A stretch of 64,000 nt of DNA from Actinomadura flavalba DSM 45200. GTDB taxonomy: Bacteria; Actinomycetota; Actinomycetes; Streptosporangiales; Streptosporangiaceae. The DNA lies in assembly GCF_000374305.1 (NCBI RefSeq), contig NZ_KB894095.1, forward strand, positions 1 through 64,000. The letters run 5' to 3'. Below the pieces are notes generated by a model. The model saw nothing but the letters and a program-made list of their open reading frames with translations, did not search any database and was not told the DNA's origin. Of this stretch, positions 7,826-18,000 are shown piece after piece; the first letter of the stretch is position 1; the number at the start of each line of letters is the position of its first letter. The position numbers and the translations under genes were made by a program.

Positions 7826-8757
7826 CAGCCCGCCCGCCGGGCCAGCGCCAGGGCGGCGGCCGAGGCGAGGAGCGCCGCCGCGAGCGTCACGGCCGTCGAG
7901 AGGCGGGTCGCGCGGCGGACGTCCGCGACCGCCGGGGGCCGCCCGTCGCCCAGCGTGGGCCGGGTCTCGGTGCGCCCGTGGTAGACGTTGGCGCCGCCGA
8001 GCCGGACGCCGAGCGCGCCCGCGAACGCCGCCTCGCAGCGGCCCGCGTTGGGGCTGGGATGGGCGGCGCCGTCGCGGCGCAGCACGCGCCAGGCGTCCGA
8101 GCGCGGCGCGCACGCGACCGTGAGCAGTCCCGTGAGGCGGGCGGGCGCCCAGTTCGCGACGTCGTCGAGCCGCGCCGACGCCCACCCGAAGTTCGCGTAC
8201 CGGGCGTTGCGGTAGCCGACCATGGCGTCGAGCGTGTTCACCGCGCGGTAGGCGGCGAGGCCGGGGACGCCCGCGACCGCGCCCCACACCAGCGGCGCGA
8301 TGGCGGCGTCCGACGTGTTCTCCGCGACGGACTCGACGGTGGCGCGGGCGAGCGCGGCGGCGTCCAGACCGCTCGGGTCGCGCGCGCACAGGTGCGTCAG
8401 CCGGGCGCGGGCCGCCGCGAGGTCGCCGCGTTCCAGATGTCCCGCCATGGCCCGGCCCTCGCGGCCCAGCGACGTGCCGCCGAGCACCGCCCACGTGACG
8501 GCCGCCGTCGCCCCGGCGTGCAGGACGGGCCGCCGCCGCGTCGCGCGCTCGGCGGCCACGCCCAGCGCGGCGGTGCCGCCGACGAGAACGGCGGTGAACA
8601 CGGCGCCGCGCGCCCGGTCGTCGCCGTAGAGGCGGTGTTCGACGGCGCGGGCGGCCCGCCCGAACGCGGCGACGGGATGGCCGCGCCGGGGGTCGGCCAG
8701 CAGCGCGTCGAGGGCGACGCCCGCGAGCAGCCCGGCGGCCCTAGACCAGGTGGCCAT
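7825..8757 (-). CDS. cobD: Adenosylcobinamide-phosphate synthase (CobD/CbiB)
   Basis: The 310-residue integral membrane protein attaches the aminopropanol arm to cobyric acid. Recognisable family sequence includes '[20 protein letters not shown]', '[20 protein letters not shown]', '[15 protein letters not shown]' and '[14 protein letters not shown]'. Hydrophobic helices lie near the N-terminus, in the middle and at '[17 protein letters not shown]' near the C-terminus. Its start lies 17 nt inside the phosphotransferase gene and its stop overlaps cobQ, giving a tight three-gene unit. Confidence 0.93.
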   Translation of the reverse strand: MATWSRAAGLLAGVALDALLADPRRGHPVAAFGRAARAVEHRLYGDDRARGAVFTAVLVGGTAALGVAAERATRRRPVLHAGATAAVTWAVLGGTSLGREGRAMAGHLERGDLAAARARLTHLCARDPSGLDAAALARATVESVAENTSDAAIAPLVWGAVAGVPGLAAYRAVNTLDAMVGYRNARYANFGWASARLDDVANWAPARLTGLLTVACAPRSDAWRVLRRDGAAHPSPNAGRCEAAFAGALGVRLGGANVYHGRTETRPTLGDGRPPAVADVRRATRLSTAVTLAAALLASAAALALARRAG

Positions 8758-9535
8758 CGAGATCGTCCCAGTGCAGTTCCATCCAGTCCTGCGCGCGGCG
8801 GATGCGGCGGCCCGCGCCGCCGTCCCACAGTGCGGCCCAGACGCCGCCGCGCCGCTCGGCGCGCTCGCGCATGACGCGGTAGGAGCGCTCGAACCGGGCC
8901 CACGCGGCGGGCAGCAGCCAGCGGCGCTCGTCGCGGGCGAGGCCGTAGGCGTCGCAGAACAGCCGGACGCGCGGGCCGGGATCGACGTGGTAGAGGAGCC
9001 GGTCGCGGTCGGCGGGGTCGGCGAGCGGCGCCCAGTGCCGGACGGCGGTGACGACGTCGTACAGCCGCGTCGTGGGCCGCGCGAGGTCGAAGTCGATCAG
9101 GGCGACGGGCGTTCCGTCGCGGAAGACGACGTTCTCCGGGGTGATGTCGCAGTGCCCGATGAGTTCGGGTTCGACGTCGAGGTCGGCGGGCTCGGCGTCC
9201 CAGCGCGCCCCGGCCGGTGGGTCGTAGCCTTGGACGGCGTCGTGGTAGCGGCGCAGCAGCCGCGCGACGCCCGCGAGCGCGTCGTCGGCGGCGGCGTAGC
9301 CGGGCAGCGCGCCGCGCGGCACGTCGCCCTCGACGTACGACAGCACTTCGCGCCCCTGCTCGTCGACGCCGAGGAAGCGCGGCGCCCCGTCGAACCCGAC
9401 GTCCTCCAGATACCGCAGCAGCCCGTGCACGGCGGGACCGTGCGCCCCCAGGGGCCGCCGCACGGTCTCCCCGACGCGCACCACACCGTCCGCGAGGCCC
9501 TCCCGCGAGAGCACCCTTTCGACCTCACCCGCCAC
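8741..9535 (-). CDS. Aminoglycoside-phosphotransferase-like kinase
   Basis: The 264-residue protein has the APH fold motifs 'LIGHCDITPENVVFRDGTPV' (catalytic loop HxDxxxxN) and 'ALIDFDLARPTTRLYDV' (metal-binding D). It is shorter than resistance APHs, and the family is broad, so the substrate is unknown. It precedes and overlaps cobD, so an attractive but unproven idea is an accessory kinase in cobinamide or amino-alcohol metabolism. GTG 9535 has no clear ribosome binding site. Confidence 0.75.
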   Translation of the reverse strand: MAGEVERVLSREGLADGVVRVGETVRRPLGAHGPAVHGLLRYLEDVGFDGAPRFLGVDEQGREVLSYVEGDVPRGALPGYAAADDALAGVARLLRRYHDAVQGYDPPAGARWDAEPADLDVEPELIGHCDITPENVVFRDGTPVALIDFDLARPTTRLYDVVTAVRHWAPLADPADRDRLLYHVDPGPRVRLFCDAYGLARDERRWLLPAAWARFERSYRVMRERAERRGGVWAALWDGGAGRRIRRAQDWMELHWDDLDGHLV

Positions 9536-9647
9536 GCTGACCCACGATAGAACCTCCCCGCCCCCACGCAGACCACCCGAAACAGAGGTGGAGCCAGCAC
9601 ACCCGCCGCCCTACACTGTGACCCGGTGCCCACCCCTTGAGCACCGA

Positions 9648-9721
9648 GCGCCCGTAGCTCAGCTGGATAGAGCACCGGTCTTCTAAACCGACGGTCGCGG
9701 GTTCGAATCCTGCCGGGCGCG
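9648..9721 (+). tRNA. tRNA-Arg (anticodon TCT)
   Basis: The acceptor stem GCGCCCG (9648-9654) pairs with CGGGCGC (9714-9720), with a D-arm GCTC/GAGC, anticodon loop CTTCTAA and T-loop GTTCGAATC. The anticodon TCT reads AGA codons, which are rare in this GC-rich genome. A TACACT -10 box lies at about 9612-9617. No CCA is encoded. Confidence 0.95.
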
Positions 9722-9799
9722 CTCTCTTTCCCCTGTTGTTCCACTCGTCCCCTCTGCCGAACGAGGCGGTGGGGCGTTGAGTTCCCGGCCTTTCACCCC

Positions 9800-9911
9800 A
9801 GCGGCCGAAGTCATTTACGTCGCCGAGCAGTACGGTCCCGACCCGATCGGCGACGCCTGGGAGCACCTGTTCCTGGACGTCTGGACGAACCCGGCGCCGC
9901 GGTCCGGCTGA
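9800..9911 (+). pseudogene. Remnant of a second GT4 glycosyltransferase gene
   Basis: Just before the intact glycosyltransferase gene is a short stretch that reads 'AEVIYVAEQYGPDPIGDAWE' then 'HLFLDVWTNPAPRSG' and stops at 9911. The second part is nearly identical to the C-terminus of the intact neighbour ('AEHYGPDPIADAWEHLFLE'). The first part (GGCCGAAGTCATTTACGTC) resembles the neighbour's 5' end (ACCGAAGATCATTTACGTC). It looks like a duplicated gene whose middle, more than 1 kb, was deleted, leaving both ends fused. Confidence 0.7.
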
Positions 9912-9963
9912 ACGTCGGCGCCGCGTATCGTGACGCTTTGCAAGCGGGGGCGCAGGAGGGGCG

Positions 9964-11133
9964 ATGAAGCGACCGAAGATCATTTACGTCACGTTCAACG
10001 TGTACGGCGTCGGCGGGACCGTGCGGACGGTCGTCACGCAGGCGAACGCGCTCGTGGCGCGCGGCTTCGACGTGGAGATCGCCGTCATGCAGCGCACGCA
10101 GGAGCAACCCGCGTTCCCGCTGGACGGACGCGTCCGCGTCGTCCCCCTCACCGACGAACGCGCCGAAGCGCCCAAGCCGGACGAGGACGGCACCGAGGAC
10201 ACGTCCTGGCACGCCGGACTCCCCGAGCAGATGTCCGCCGACCCGCTGTCGCGGCGGCGCACCGGCAACCTCGTCGCGTACCTGCGCGGGGTGCGGGAGG
10301 GCATCGTCGTCGCCACCCGGGCCAGCATCGCGCTGATCGTCCGGAACCATCTTCCGGCGGACGTGCCCCGGATCGTCCAGGAGCACATGCACGCCCTGGC
10401 GCACAAGGGCGTGTGGCGCGACCACGTCGAGGCGACCTATCCGACGTTCGATGCGATCGTCACGCTCAGCCGCTCCGACCTCGACCACTACGCGGGCCTC
10501 TTCCCCGGCGTCCGGGTGCGCCGCATCCCGAACGCCGTGCACTCGCTCGACGTCCCGCAGACCGGCCACGCGGCCAAGGTCGTCGTCACGGCGGGACGGC
10601 TGGACGAGAACAAGGGCTTCCACCAGCTCATCGCCGCGTTCGAGCGGGTCGTCGAGCGCCACCCGGACTGGACGCTGCGCATCTACGGCGGCGGCCCGGA
10701 GGAGGAGCGCCTGCGCCGGATGGTGCTCAAGCGCCACCTGTACAACAACGTGTTCGTCATGGGACCGACCCGCGAACTCGACCGGCGCCTCGCCCAGGGC
10801 TCGATCTTCGCGATGAGCTCCAAGTCCGAAGGCTTCGGCATGGTGCTCCTGGAGGCGATGAACTGCGGCCTGCCCGCCGTCAGCTACGCCTGCCCCATCG
10901 GCCCCCGCGAGATCCTCACCGGCGACGTCGACGGGCTGCTCATCCCCGAACAGGACGTGGACGCCCTCGCGGACGGCATCAACCGCCTCATCGGGGACGA
11001 ATCACTGCGCCGCAAGCTCAGCGACGCGGCCCGCCGCACGGTGGCCGAGCACTACGGCCCCGACCCGATCGCCGACGCCTGGGAGCACCTGTTCCTGGAG
11101 GTCTGGAAGAACCCCTCGCCCCGTCCCGCCTGA
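9964..11133 (+). CDS. GT4-family glycosyltransferase
   Basis: The 389-residue GT-B protein opens with 'IIYVTFNVYGVGGTVRTVVT', the acceptor-domain glycine loop. The donor half has 'VVTAGRLDENKGFHQLIAAF', 'LRIYGGGPEEERLR' and the EX7E segment 'SKSEGFGMVLLEAMNCGLPA'. GT4 enzymes transfer sugars from activated nucleotides with retention; the acceptor here is unknown, with cell-surface polymer or lipid the usual guess. ATG 9964 has GGAGGGGC just upstream. It converges on the S4-domain gene and sits beside a remnant of its own duplicate. Confidence 0.88.
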   Translation: MKRPKIIYVTFNVYGVGGTVRTVVTQANALVARGFDVEIAVMQRTQEQPAFPLDGRVRVVPLTDERAEAPKPDEDGTEDTSWHAGLPEQMSADPLSRRRTGNLVAYLRGVREGIVVATRASIALIVRNHLPADVPRIVQEHMHALAHKGVWRDHVEATYPTFDAIVTLSRSDLDHYAGLFPGVRVRRIPNAVHSLDVPQTGHAAKVVVTAGRLDENKGFHQLIAAFERVVERHPDWTLRIYGGGPEEERLRRMVLKRHLYNNVFVMGPTRELDRRLAQGSIFAMSSKSEGFGMVLLEAMNCGLPAVSYACPIGPREILTGDVDGLLIPEQDVDALADGINRLIGDESLRRKLSDAARRTVAEHYGPDPIADAWEHLFLEVWKNPSPRPA

Positions 11134-11145
11134 CGCGCGCGGCCG

Positions 11146-11529
11146 TCAGCCCTGTTCGAGGTCGCGGCGGAGCCGGTCGAGTTCGCGCCGGTCGCGCTTG
11201 GTGGGACGCCCGGCGCCCCGGTCGCGGCGCGCCACGGGGACCAGCGCCTCGCGCGGCGGCGGCGGAGGGCTGTGGTCGGTGTAGGCGAGGGCGGCGGCGG
11301 GCGGCCCGACGCGCTTGCGCAGGATCTGACGCACCTCGACGACGCGTTCGCGCCCGTCCAGCCGGACGCGGATGCGGTCGCCGGGACGCACGACGGCGGC
11401 GGGCTTGACGCGCTCGTCGTTCACCCGCACGTGACCGCCCCGGCACGCGGCCGTGGCCATCGAGCGGGTCTTCACCAGCCGGATCGACCAGATGTAGACG
11501 TCGACCCGCACCGACCCTTCGTCCGCCAT
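11146..11529 (-). CDS. S4-domain RNA-binding protein (Hsp15-like)
   Basis: The 127-residue protein begins with an S4 RNA-binding domain: 'VRVDVYIWSIRLVKTRSMAT', 'CRGGHVRVNDERVKPAAVV' and 'GDRIRV'. It ends with a basic tail rich in Arg ('GRPTKRDRRELDRLRRD'). This is the layout of the YrfH/Hsp15 family, which binds 50S subunits carrying stalled peptidyl-tRNA. A promoter-like TTAGGGT lies very close to the ATG, so the message may be nearly leaderless. Confidence 0.85.
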   Translation of the reverse strand: MADEGSVRVDVYIWSIRLVKTRSMATAACRGGHVRVNDERVKPAAVVRPGDRIRVRLDGRERVVEVRQILRKRVGPPAAALAYTDHSPPPPPREALVPVARRDRGAGRPTKRDRRELDRLRRDLEQG

Positions 11530-11539
11530 GCAGACGACC

Positions 11540-13252
11540 CTAACCGCTGCCGGGGACGGAACGCCGCGCCCGAGCCTCCCCGTCCGGCTCGCACGGGCTG
11601 ATGTCGAGGACGAAGTCGCCGTCGTAGCGGTCGCGGCCCGTGTCGACGGCGGCCTCGACCACCTCCCGGCCGCGCCGGCTGCGCAGGATGAGCGGGTCGC
11701 GCCGCAGGTCGCGGGTGAGCGCGACGCACATGAGCACCAGGACGATGAGGAACGGCACCGACACCAGGATCGTGAGGTTCTGCAACCCGGTCAGCGCGGC
11801 GTCGCCGCCGCCGCCGATGATCAGCATGATCGCCGCGACGCCGCCGGTCAGCACGCCCCAGACGATCACGACGGGCCGGGTGGGGTCGAGCGTGCCGTGC
11901 TGGGAGAGCGTCCCCATGACGAGCGACGCCGAGTCGGCGCCGGTCACGAAGAAGATCGCGATGAGGACGATGACGAGCACGCTCACCGCGCCGAAGATCG
12001 GGAACTCGCGCAGCATGGTGAACATCTGCGCCTCGGGCGACCCGGCGTCGGCGAGCGGCACCCCGCGCGCCTGCAACAGCGTGCTGGTGCCGCCGAACAC
12101 CGCGAACCAGACCAGGCTGACCAGGCACGGCGCGAGGATGACGCCGCCGACGAACTGGCGGATCGTGCGGCCCCGGCTGATGCGGGCGATGAACATGCCG
12201 ACGAACGGCGTCCAGGAGATCCACCACGCCCAGTAGAAGATCGTCCACTGCGCGAGCCAGGCGTCGACGCCGGGGCCGCCGGTCGCCTCGGTGCGGCCGA
12301 CGAGCTGCGGCAGCTCGCCGAGGTAGGCGCCGATCGACGTCGGGATCATGTTGAGGATCTGCACGGTCGGGCCGACGAGGAAGACGAACACCAGCAGCAC
12401 GAACGCCAGCACCATGTTGATGTTGGCGAGCCACTGGATGCCGCGCGCGATGCCCGAGACGGCGGACGCGACGAACGCCAGCGTGAGCGCCGCGATCACG
12501 AGCACCAGCAGCGTGTCGTCGAAGTCGGTGACCCAGCCCAGCTCGGTGAGGCCGCTGCCGATCTGGAGGGCGCCGATGCCGAGGGACGCGGCCGAGCCGA
12601 ACAGCGTCGCGAAGATCGCGAGGATGTCGATGACCTTGCCGACCGGGCCCTCGGTGTTGCGGCGGCCGATGAGCGGCGTGAAGACCGAGCTGATCGTCTG
12701 CCGCCGGCCGCGCCGGAACGCGCTGTAGGCGATCGCCAGGCCCATGATCGAGTAGATGGCCCAGGGGTGCAGCGTCCAGTGGAACAGCGTGGTCGCCATC
12801 GCGGTCTCGATGCGGGCCGGGGCGGGGTCGCCGGGCCCGTGCGTGCCGGGCGGCGGCTCGGTGAAGTGCGCGAGCGGCTCGTTGACGCCGTAGAACATGA
12901 GGCCGATGCCCATGCCGGTGCTGAACATCATGGCGATCCACGAGACCGTGCGGAATTCGGGTTCTTCGCCGTCCGCCCCGAGACGAATACGGCCGTAACG
13001 GCTGAACGCGATCCAGAGGGCGAAGATGACGAATCCCGACGTCGCCAGGACGAATCCCCAGCCGCCATTTCCGATGACGCCCGCCAGCAACGCCGCCGAC
13101 ACGTCCTGGAGGACGTCGGTGGCGACGGCGCCCCAGACGACGAACGCGAGCGTCAGGGTCGTGGTGACGCCGAAGACGAGCCAGTCCGTTCGAGGACGCC
13201 GCTTCTGCCCGGAATTAGGGCTTATGCCCGCCACTTCGCTTTGATGCACCAT
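11540..13252 (-). CDS. BCCT-family betaine/choline/carnitine transporter
   Basis: A sodium-coupled compatible-solute importer of about 570 residues with some 12 membrane helices. Family signatures are 'MMFSTGMGIGLMFYGVNEPL', 'LFHWTLHPWAIYSIMGLAIA' and the Trp-rich 'FYWAWWISWTPFVGMFIARI' followed by 'RGRTIRQF'. The frame is open to GTG 13324; I prefer ATG 13252 because AGAGG lies 6 nt upstream and the extra 24 residues look non-coding. The C-terminal tail is short and charged, without the long osmosensory extension of BetP. Substrate not determinable. Confidence 0.9.
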   Translation of the reverse strand: MVHQSEVAGISPNSGQKRRPRTDWLVFGVTTTLTLAFVVWGAVATDVLQDVSAALLAGVIGNGGWGFVLATSGFVIFALWIAFSRYGRIRLGADGEEPEFRTVSWIAMMFSTGMGIGLMFYGVNEPLAHFTEPPPGTHGPGDPAPARIETAMATTLFHWTLHPWAIYSIMGLAIAYSAFRRGRRQTISSVFTPLIGRRNTEGPVGKVIDILAIFATLFGSAASLGIGALQIGSGLTELGWVTDFDDTLLVLVIAALTLAFVASAVSGIARGIQWLANINMVLAFVLLVFVFLVGPTVQILNMIPTSIGAYLGELPQLVGRTEATGGPGVDAWLAQWTIFYWAWWISWTPFVGMFIARISRGRTIRQFVGGVILAPCLVSLVWFAVFGGTSTLLQARGVPLADAGSPEAQMFTMLREFPIFGAVSVLVIVLIAIFFVTGADSASLVMGTLSQHGTLDPTRPVVIVWGVLTGGVAAIMLIIGGGGDAALTGLQNLTILVSVPFLIVLVLMCVALTRDLRRDPLILRSRRGREVVEAAVDTGRDRYDGDFVLDISPCEPDGEARARRSVPGSG

Positions 13253-13656
13253 GTCGAGCCTCTGGTCGTCGTCGATCCCTCCGGAGAACACATCCGTCAT
13301 GCCCGAGTCGCGCTTTCCGGACACGGCGGCTTGGGAAAAGAAGGAACAACGGCTGCGGAATCTCCCCGGCCGGAACGTCGCGGCCGGGGCGCGGGTCTCC
13401 GCCGTCCGGGACGCGACGGCCCGGCGCGAATCCGCATGTCCCGGCGCCGTCCGCCCCTTTCGCCCCGGGTCGCGGGCGGCGGTATCGTGGTCGCTTCCCC
13501 CCGCCGTCCACCGGCGGGCCGAAGGTCAGGACGGCCAGTCCCGGACCGGTAGATTACGGACCGGTCGTCTTTGCCCTGTTTTCACAGTCCTCTTAGGTGC
13601 GCGGTGGCAGGGTGTGACCGTTGCCGTGTCGTCGATCCCGGAGCGAGTGAGGAAAC
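13253..13656. other. Divergent intergenic region between BCCT transporter and FKBP genes
   Basis: About 400 bp with no supported gene; the ORFs that cross it have no ribosome binding sites. It contains a direct repeat GGACCGGT at 13543-13550 and 13558-13565, and an AT-richer stretch at about 13566-13590 that probably holds the FKBP promoter. No riboswitch was recognised. Confidence 0.4.
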
Positions 13657-14796
13657 ATGTCTGAGGATGACAAGCCCCGGGGTGAACCGCCGGCCAAGGC
13701 GAAGATTCCGAACGCCAAGAACATCCGCAGCCCCCAGTTCACCCCGCACGGCATCAGCGCGGGGCGGCGCGGTGGCTCGCGGCCGTCCGGGCTGACCGCC
13801 GCGCAGGCCAAGAAGCGCCAGCGGCTCGGCATCCTCGCCGCCGTCGTCGCGGTGCTCGCCGCGGCGGGCGGCGTCGCGTACGTCGTCACCCGGCCCGACC
13901 CGGTGATCGAGGTCACGGGCGCGTTCGGCAAGCAGCCGAAGATCTCCATCCCGGAGGAGATCGCGCCCACGTCCAAGCTCAGGGTGACGACGCCGATCAA
14001 GGGCGACGGCTCGGCCATCGCGAACGGCTCCACCGTGTTCGGCCGCTTCGCCTTCTACCAGTGGGCGCCCGACACCGGCTCCGAGCGCGACAAGAAGAGC
14101 ACCAACAAGGAACTCGGCAACACCTTCAAGCCGAACCCCCAGAACCCGCAGTCGAACCAGGTCCAGCCGCTCGTCATCGGCAAGACGGGGCTGAAGGGCG
14201 TCGACGCGGGCCTCGTCGGCAAGACGGCGGGAAGCCGCGTCGTCCTGGAGATCCCGCCGAGCCAGGGCTTCGGTGAGCAGGGCGAGCAGATGGGCCTGTC
14301 CCCCAAGGACTCGGTCGTCTTCGTCATCGACGTGCTGAACGTCTTCGACGACAAGTCCGGCCCGACCGGCGAGCCGAAGAACCCCGGCAAGGACCTGCCC
14401 AAGGTCGCCGCCGCCGAGCCCGGCAAGGCGCCCAAGGTGACGATCCCGAAGACGGACGCGCCGGAGAAGCTGGAGACGCACACCGTCATCGCGGGCACCG
14501 GCAAGGCGCTGGCCAAGAACGACCAGGCCGTCGTCCGCTACCAGGGGCAGCTCTGGCGCAACGGCAAGCAGTTCGACAGCAACTACGGCAGCGCGCCCAC
14601 CGTCTTCCCGATCGGGACCGGCGCCACCGTGCCCGGCTTCGACAAGGGACTCACCGGCCAGAAGGTCGGCAGCCGCGTCATGCTCGTCCTGCCGCCGGCG
14701 GACGGCTACGGCAAGGACGGCAACCCGCAGGCCGCGGTCCCGATCAAGGGCGACGACGTGCTGGTGTTCATCGTGGACATCCTCGGCGTCGTCTGA
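13657..14796 (+). CDS. Membrane-anchored two-domain FKBP-type peptidyl-prolyl isomerase
   Basis: The 379-residue protein has a short basic cytoplasmic start, one membrane helix ('LGILAAVVAVLAAAGGVAYV', about 57-77) and two FKBP domains outside. The second (about 270-379) is canonical: 'VVRYQGQLWRNGKQFDSNY', 'VPGFDKGLTGQKVGSRVMLV' and 'PPADGYGKDG'. The first (about 105-235) keeps 'VDAGLVGKTAGSRVVLEIPP' but diverges elsewhere. The product probably assists folding of secreted proteins. ATG 13657 follows GTGAGGA. A strong terminator follows. Confidence 0.9.
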   Translation: MSEDDKPRGEPPAKAKIPNAKNIRSPQFTPHGISAGRRGGSRPSGLTAAQAKKRQRLGILAAVVAVLAAAGGVAYVVTRPDPVIEVTGAFGKQPKISIPEEIAPTSKLRVTTPIKGDGSAIANGSTVFGRFAFYQWAPDTGSERDKKSTNKELGNTFKPNPQNPQSNQVQPLVIGKTGLKGVDAGLVGKTAGSRVVLEIPPSQGFGEQGEQMGLSPKDSVVFVIDVLNVFDDKSGPTGEPKNPGKDLPKVAAAEPGKAPKVTIPKTDAPEKLETHTVIAGTGKALAKNDQAVVRYQGQLWRNGKQFDSNYGSAPTVFPIGTGATVPGFDKGLTGQKVGSRVMLVLPPADGYGKDGNPQAAVPIKGDDVLVFIVDILGVV

Positions 14797-14820
14797 TCCG
14801 GACCAGCAGGACACGCCTGA

Positions 14821-14850
14821 CGGCGGGGCCCCTCGGACGGGGTCCCGCCG
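14821..14850 (+). terminator. Intrinsic terminator after FKBP gene
   Basis: A 12-bp stem (14821-14832 with 14839-14850, one G-T pair) closes a 6-nt loop and is followed by TTCGGTTTTG. Position and the partial T-tract support a terminator 25 nt after the FKBP stop. Confidence 0.85.
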
Positions 14851-15001
14851 TTCGGTTTTGAACGTTTCGGGGACGTCCGGGCGACAACCCGCGCGGGTGG
14901 TCGGCCGTCCCCTCTTGCAGACCCGAGGGCCCTGTGCACGACCGGCCGAAGGCACTGTTCCCCTCGGGTATCGTCGGTAACGGAATCATCACGGGGGGCT
15001 T

Positions 15002-18000
15002 GTGAGCGACAGCGACAGGAAACCGGCGGGCAGGACGCCCACCGGGGAGAACGAGGTCGTGGACGGCGCCGCCAACGGTGCCGCCCCGTCCGGTGAGGGT
15101 TCCACCGCCCGCGTCAACGGGACGGGCGGAGCACGGCCGGCCGCCGGTCCGGCCAGCACGAACGGCGCGTCCCGCGCCGAACCCGACGCGACCGCCCCCG
15201 AGACCCCCGCCCCCTCTCCCGGCGACACCGACTCCCCGGCGAACGACGACGAGCCCACCGACGCGCCCGACCCTCGCGGCACAACGGCCGACGACGCGAA
15301 CTCCCCCGGCACCTCGACCAAGCCGAGCACCGACGACACGGCGGCCCTTCCCCCGAGCGCCGAACCCATGGGGCCACGCACCGACGACGCGGGAACCCCT
15401 GCTGGCACCGCGCCGGCCGGAGCGACCGCCGTTCCCCCCGCCGAGGCACGCCCCGACCACGACGCGGGCGCCCCCGGCAGCGCCGCGCCCACCGGCGCGG
15501 CGGCCCCACCCGCGCGCGGCGAACCCTCGACCGACGACGCGGGCGCCCCAGTCGGCGCCACTTCGGCCGTCTCCGCAGCCGGTGACGTCCCCGCCGGGGC
15601 GGCGTCCGCCACGGCGAGCGAGACGGCCCGGCTCGGCACCCCCGCCGGAGACGGCGCGGACTCCCCCACAGGCGCCCCGTCGTCGGGCGCGACCGGCGAT
15701 GGCGCGCCCAAGGGCAGCGCGCCCGAGGGCAGCGCGACCAGTGACAGCGCGGCCGGAGCCAGCGCGACCGGAGGCAGCGCGACCGGAGGCAGCGCGACCG
15801 GAGGCAGCGCGACCGGAGGCAGCGCGACCGGAGGCAGCGCGACCGGAGGCAGCGCGACCGGAGGCAGCGCGACCGGAGGCAGCGCGACCGGAGGCAGCGC
15901 GACCGGAGGCAGCGCGACCGGTGACGGCGCGGCCGGGGGCAGCGCGACCGGTGACGGCGCGCCCAAGGGCGGCGCGGCCGGGGGCGGCGCGGCCGGAAGC
16001 AGCGCGACCGGCGACGGCGCGGCCGAGGGCGGCGCGGCGACGCGGGGGCTCGGGGAGGCTCCGGCGGCGGAGACGAAGACGTCGGCCGTGCCTCCCGCGA
16101 AGCCGCCGCGCAGCAAGCGCGCGCGGTACACGCGACGCGTCGCGATCGGTCTGCTGGCGTTCGTCGGGTTCGTGCTCGCGGCGTTCGGCGTCGCGTACCT
16201 GTTCACGCCCGTCCCGTCGCCGCAGGAGGCGGCGATCGCCCAGGGGCCGACGTTCTACTACAGCGACGGCAAGACCCAGATCGCCAAGACGGGCGTGAAC
16301 CGCGAGGCCGTCGGCATGGAGGACATCCCGAAGGGCGTCCGCGACGCCGTCATCGCCGCCGAGAACCGCAGCTTCTATGAAGACCCCGGCGTCTCGCTGA
16401 AGGGCACGGCCCGCGCGTTCTGGTCCACCGCGACCGGCGAGCAGCTCCAGGGCGGCTCGACCATCACGCAGCAGATGGTCCGCAACTACTACGGCGGCAT
16501 CGGCAAGGAACGCTCGATCACCCGCAAGCTCAAGGAGATCATGGTCTCCTTGAAGGTCGGCCGGGAGAAGTCCAAGGACTGGATTCTGGAGCAGTACCTC
16601 AACACGATCTTCTTCGGCCGGAACGCCTACGGCGTCCAGGCCGCCGCCAAGGCGTACTACGGCAAGGACGTCAAGGACCTCACACCCGCCGAGGGCGCCT
16701 ACCTCGCAGCGGCGATCCAGCAGCCGTCCAACTTCGCCGAGCTGACCGACCGCAACCGGCCCGGCGCCGAGGCGCGGTGGCGCGCCGTCATGAACAACAT
16801 GGTGCGCGACGGCTCGGTCGGCGCCGCCGAGGCCGCGCAGATGAAGTTCCCCGTCCCGCAGGAGCTGAAGGTCACCGACATCCTCAAGGGCCAGAAGGGC
16901 TACATGGTCAACGTGGCCAAGAAGGAGCTCATCGAGCGCCGCGGCTACAGCGAGGACGAGATCAACCGCGCCGGCCTGCGCATCACCACGACGTTCGACA
17001 AGCAGCTCATGGACCAGCTCCGCCAGTCCGTCACCGGGAACCTGCCGAACGGGCTGAGCAAGAAGGTGCGGACGGCGGCGGTCTCGGTCGACCCGGCGAC
17101 GGGCCGCGTCCTGGCGTTCTACGGCGGGCGCAACTACCTGACCGAGCCGCTGAGCAGTGCGTTCTACGACCACGCGCAGGCCGGGTCGGGGTTCAAGCCG
17201 ATCGTGCTCGCCGCCGCCTTGGAGGACGGCAAGAGCCTGACCAGCAGCTACGACGGCAGTTCCCCGCAGTACTACGACGGCGGCCAGCCGATCGAGAACA
17301 ACGGCGGGACGAGCTACGGTCCCGTCAACCTCGTCACGATGACGCAGAACTCGGTCAACACGGCGTACGTCAACCTCAACCGGGACGTCGGCGCACAGAA
17401 GGTCGCCAAGATGGCCGAGAAGCTCGGCATCGCGCCGAGCCAGATGACCAAGGAGCAGCGGGCGGCGGCGTCGTTCCCGCTCGGCATCGTCTCGGTGCAT
17501 CCCGTCCAGCAGGCGTCGGTGTACGCGACGTTCGCGGCCGAGGGCGTGTACCGGACGCCGCACGTGGTGCGGTCGGTCGCGGTCGACGGCGGCAAGACCC
17601 GCACGTTCAGCGAGAAGGGCAAGCGGGCGTTCAGCGTCCAGACCGCCCGTGACGCGAACTACGCCATGCAACAGGTCGTGCGCAGCGGAACCGGTACGGG
17701 CGCCCAGCTCCCGGACGGACGCGACGTCGCGGGCAAGACCGGCACGACGGAGAACGGCGTCGCGATCTGGTTCAACGGGTACACGCCGCAGCTCGCGACG
17801 AGCGTGACGATGTTCCACAAGGACCGCAAGCCGATGACGATCCCCGGCTACAGCGTGTTCGGCGGGCAGCTCCCCGCGCGGATCTGGAACTCGTACATGC
17901 GCGAGGCGGTGTCGATCGAGAACATGGAGCCGAAGGAGTTCGGCTCACCGTCCCTGCGTCCCGGCGGCGGCTACACCGGCGACCCCTACCAGGGCCGCCC

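Noticed and set aside
6332..9535. Cobalamin riboswitch ahead of the cobD-cobQ run
   Set aside because: I looked upstream of the phosphotransferase and of cobD and found no B12-box-like sequence; the genes overlap, leaving no room within the run.
14768..17818. 1,016-residue open frame antisense to the PBP gene
   Set aside because: It is an antisense shadow produced by high GC; it has no domain and no ribosome binding site, and the PBP gene on the other strand has complete catalytic motifs.
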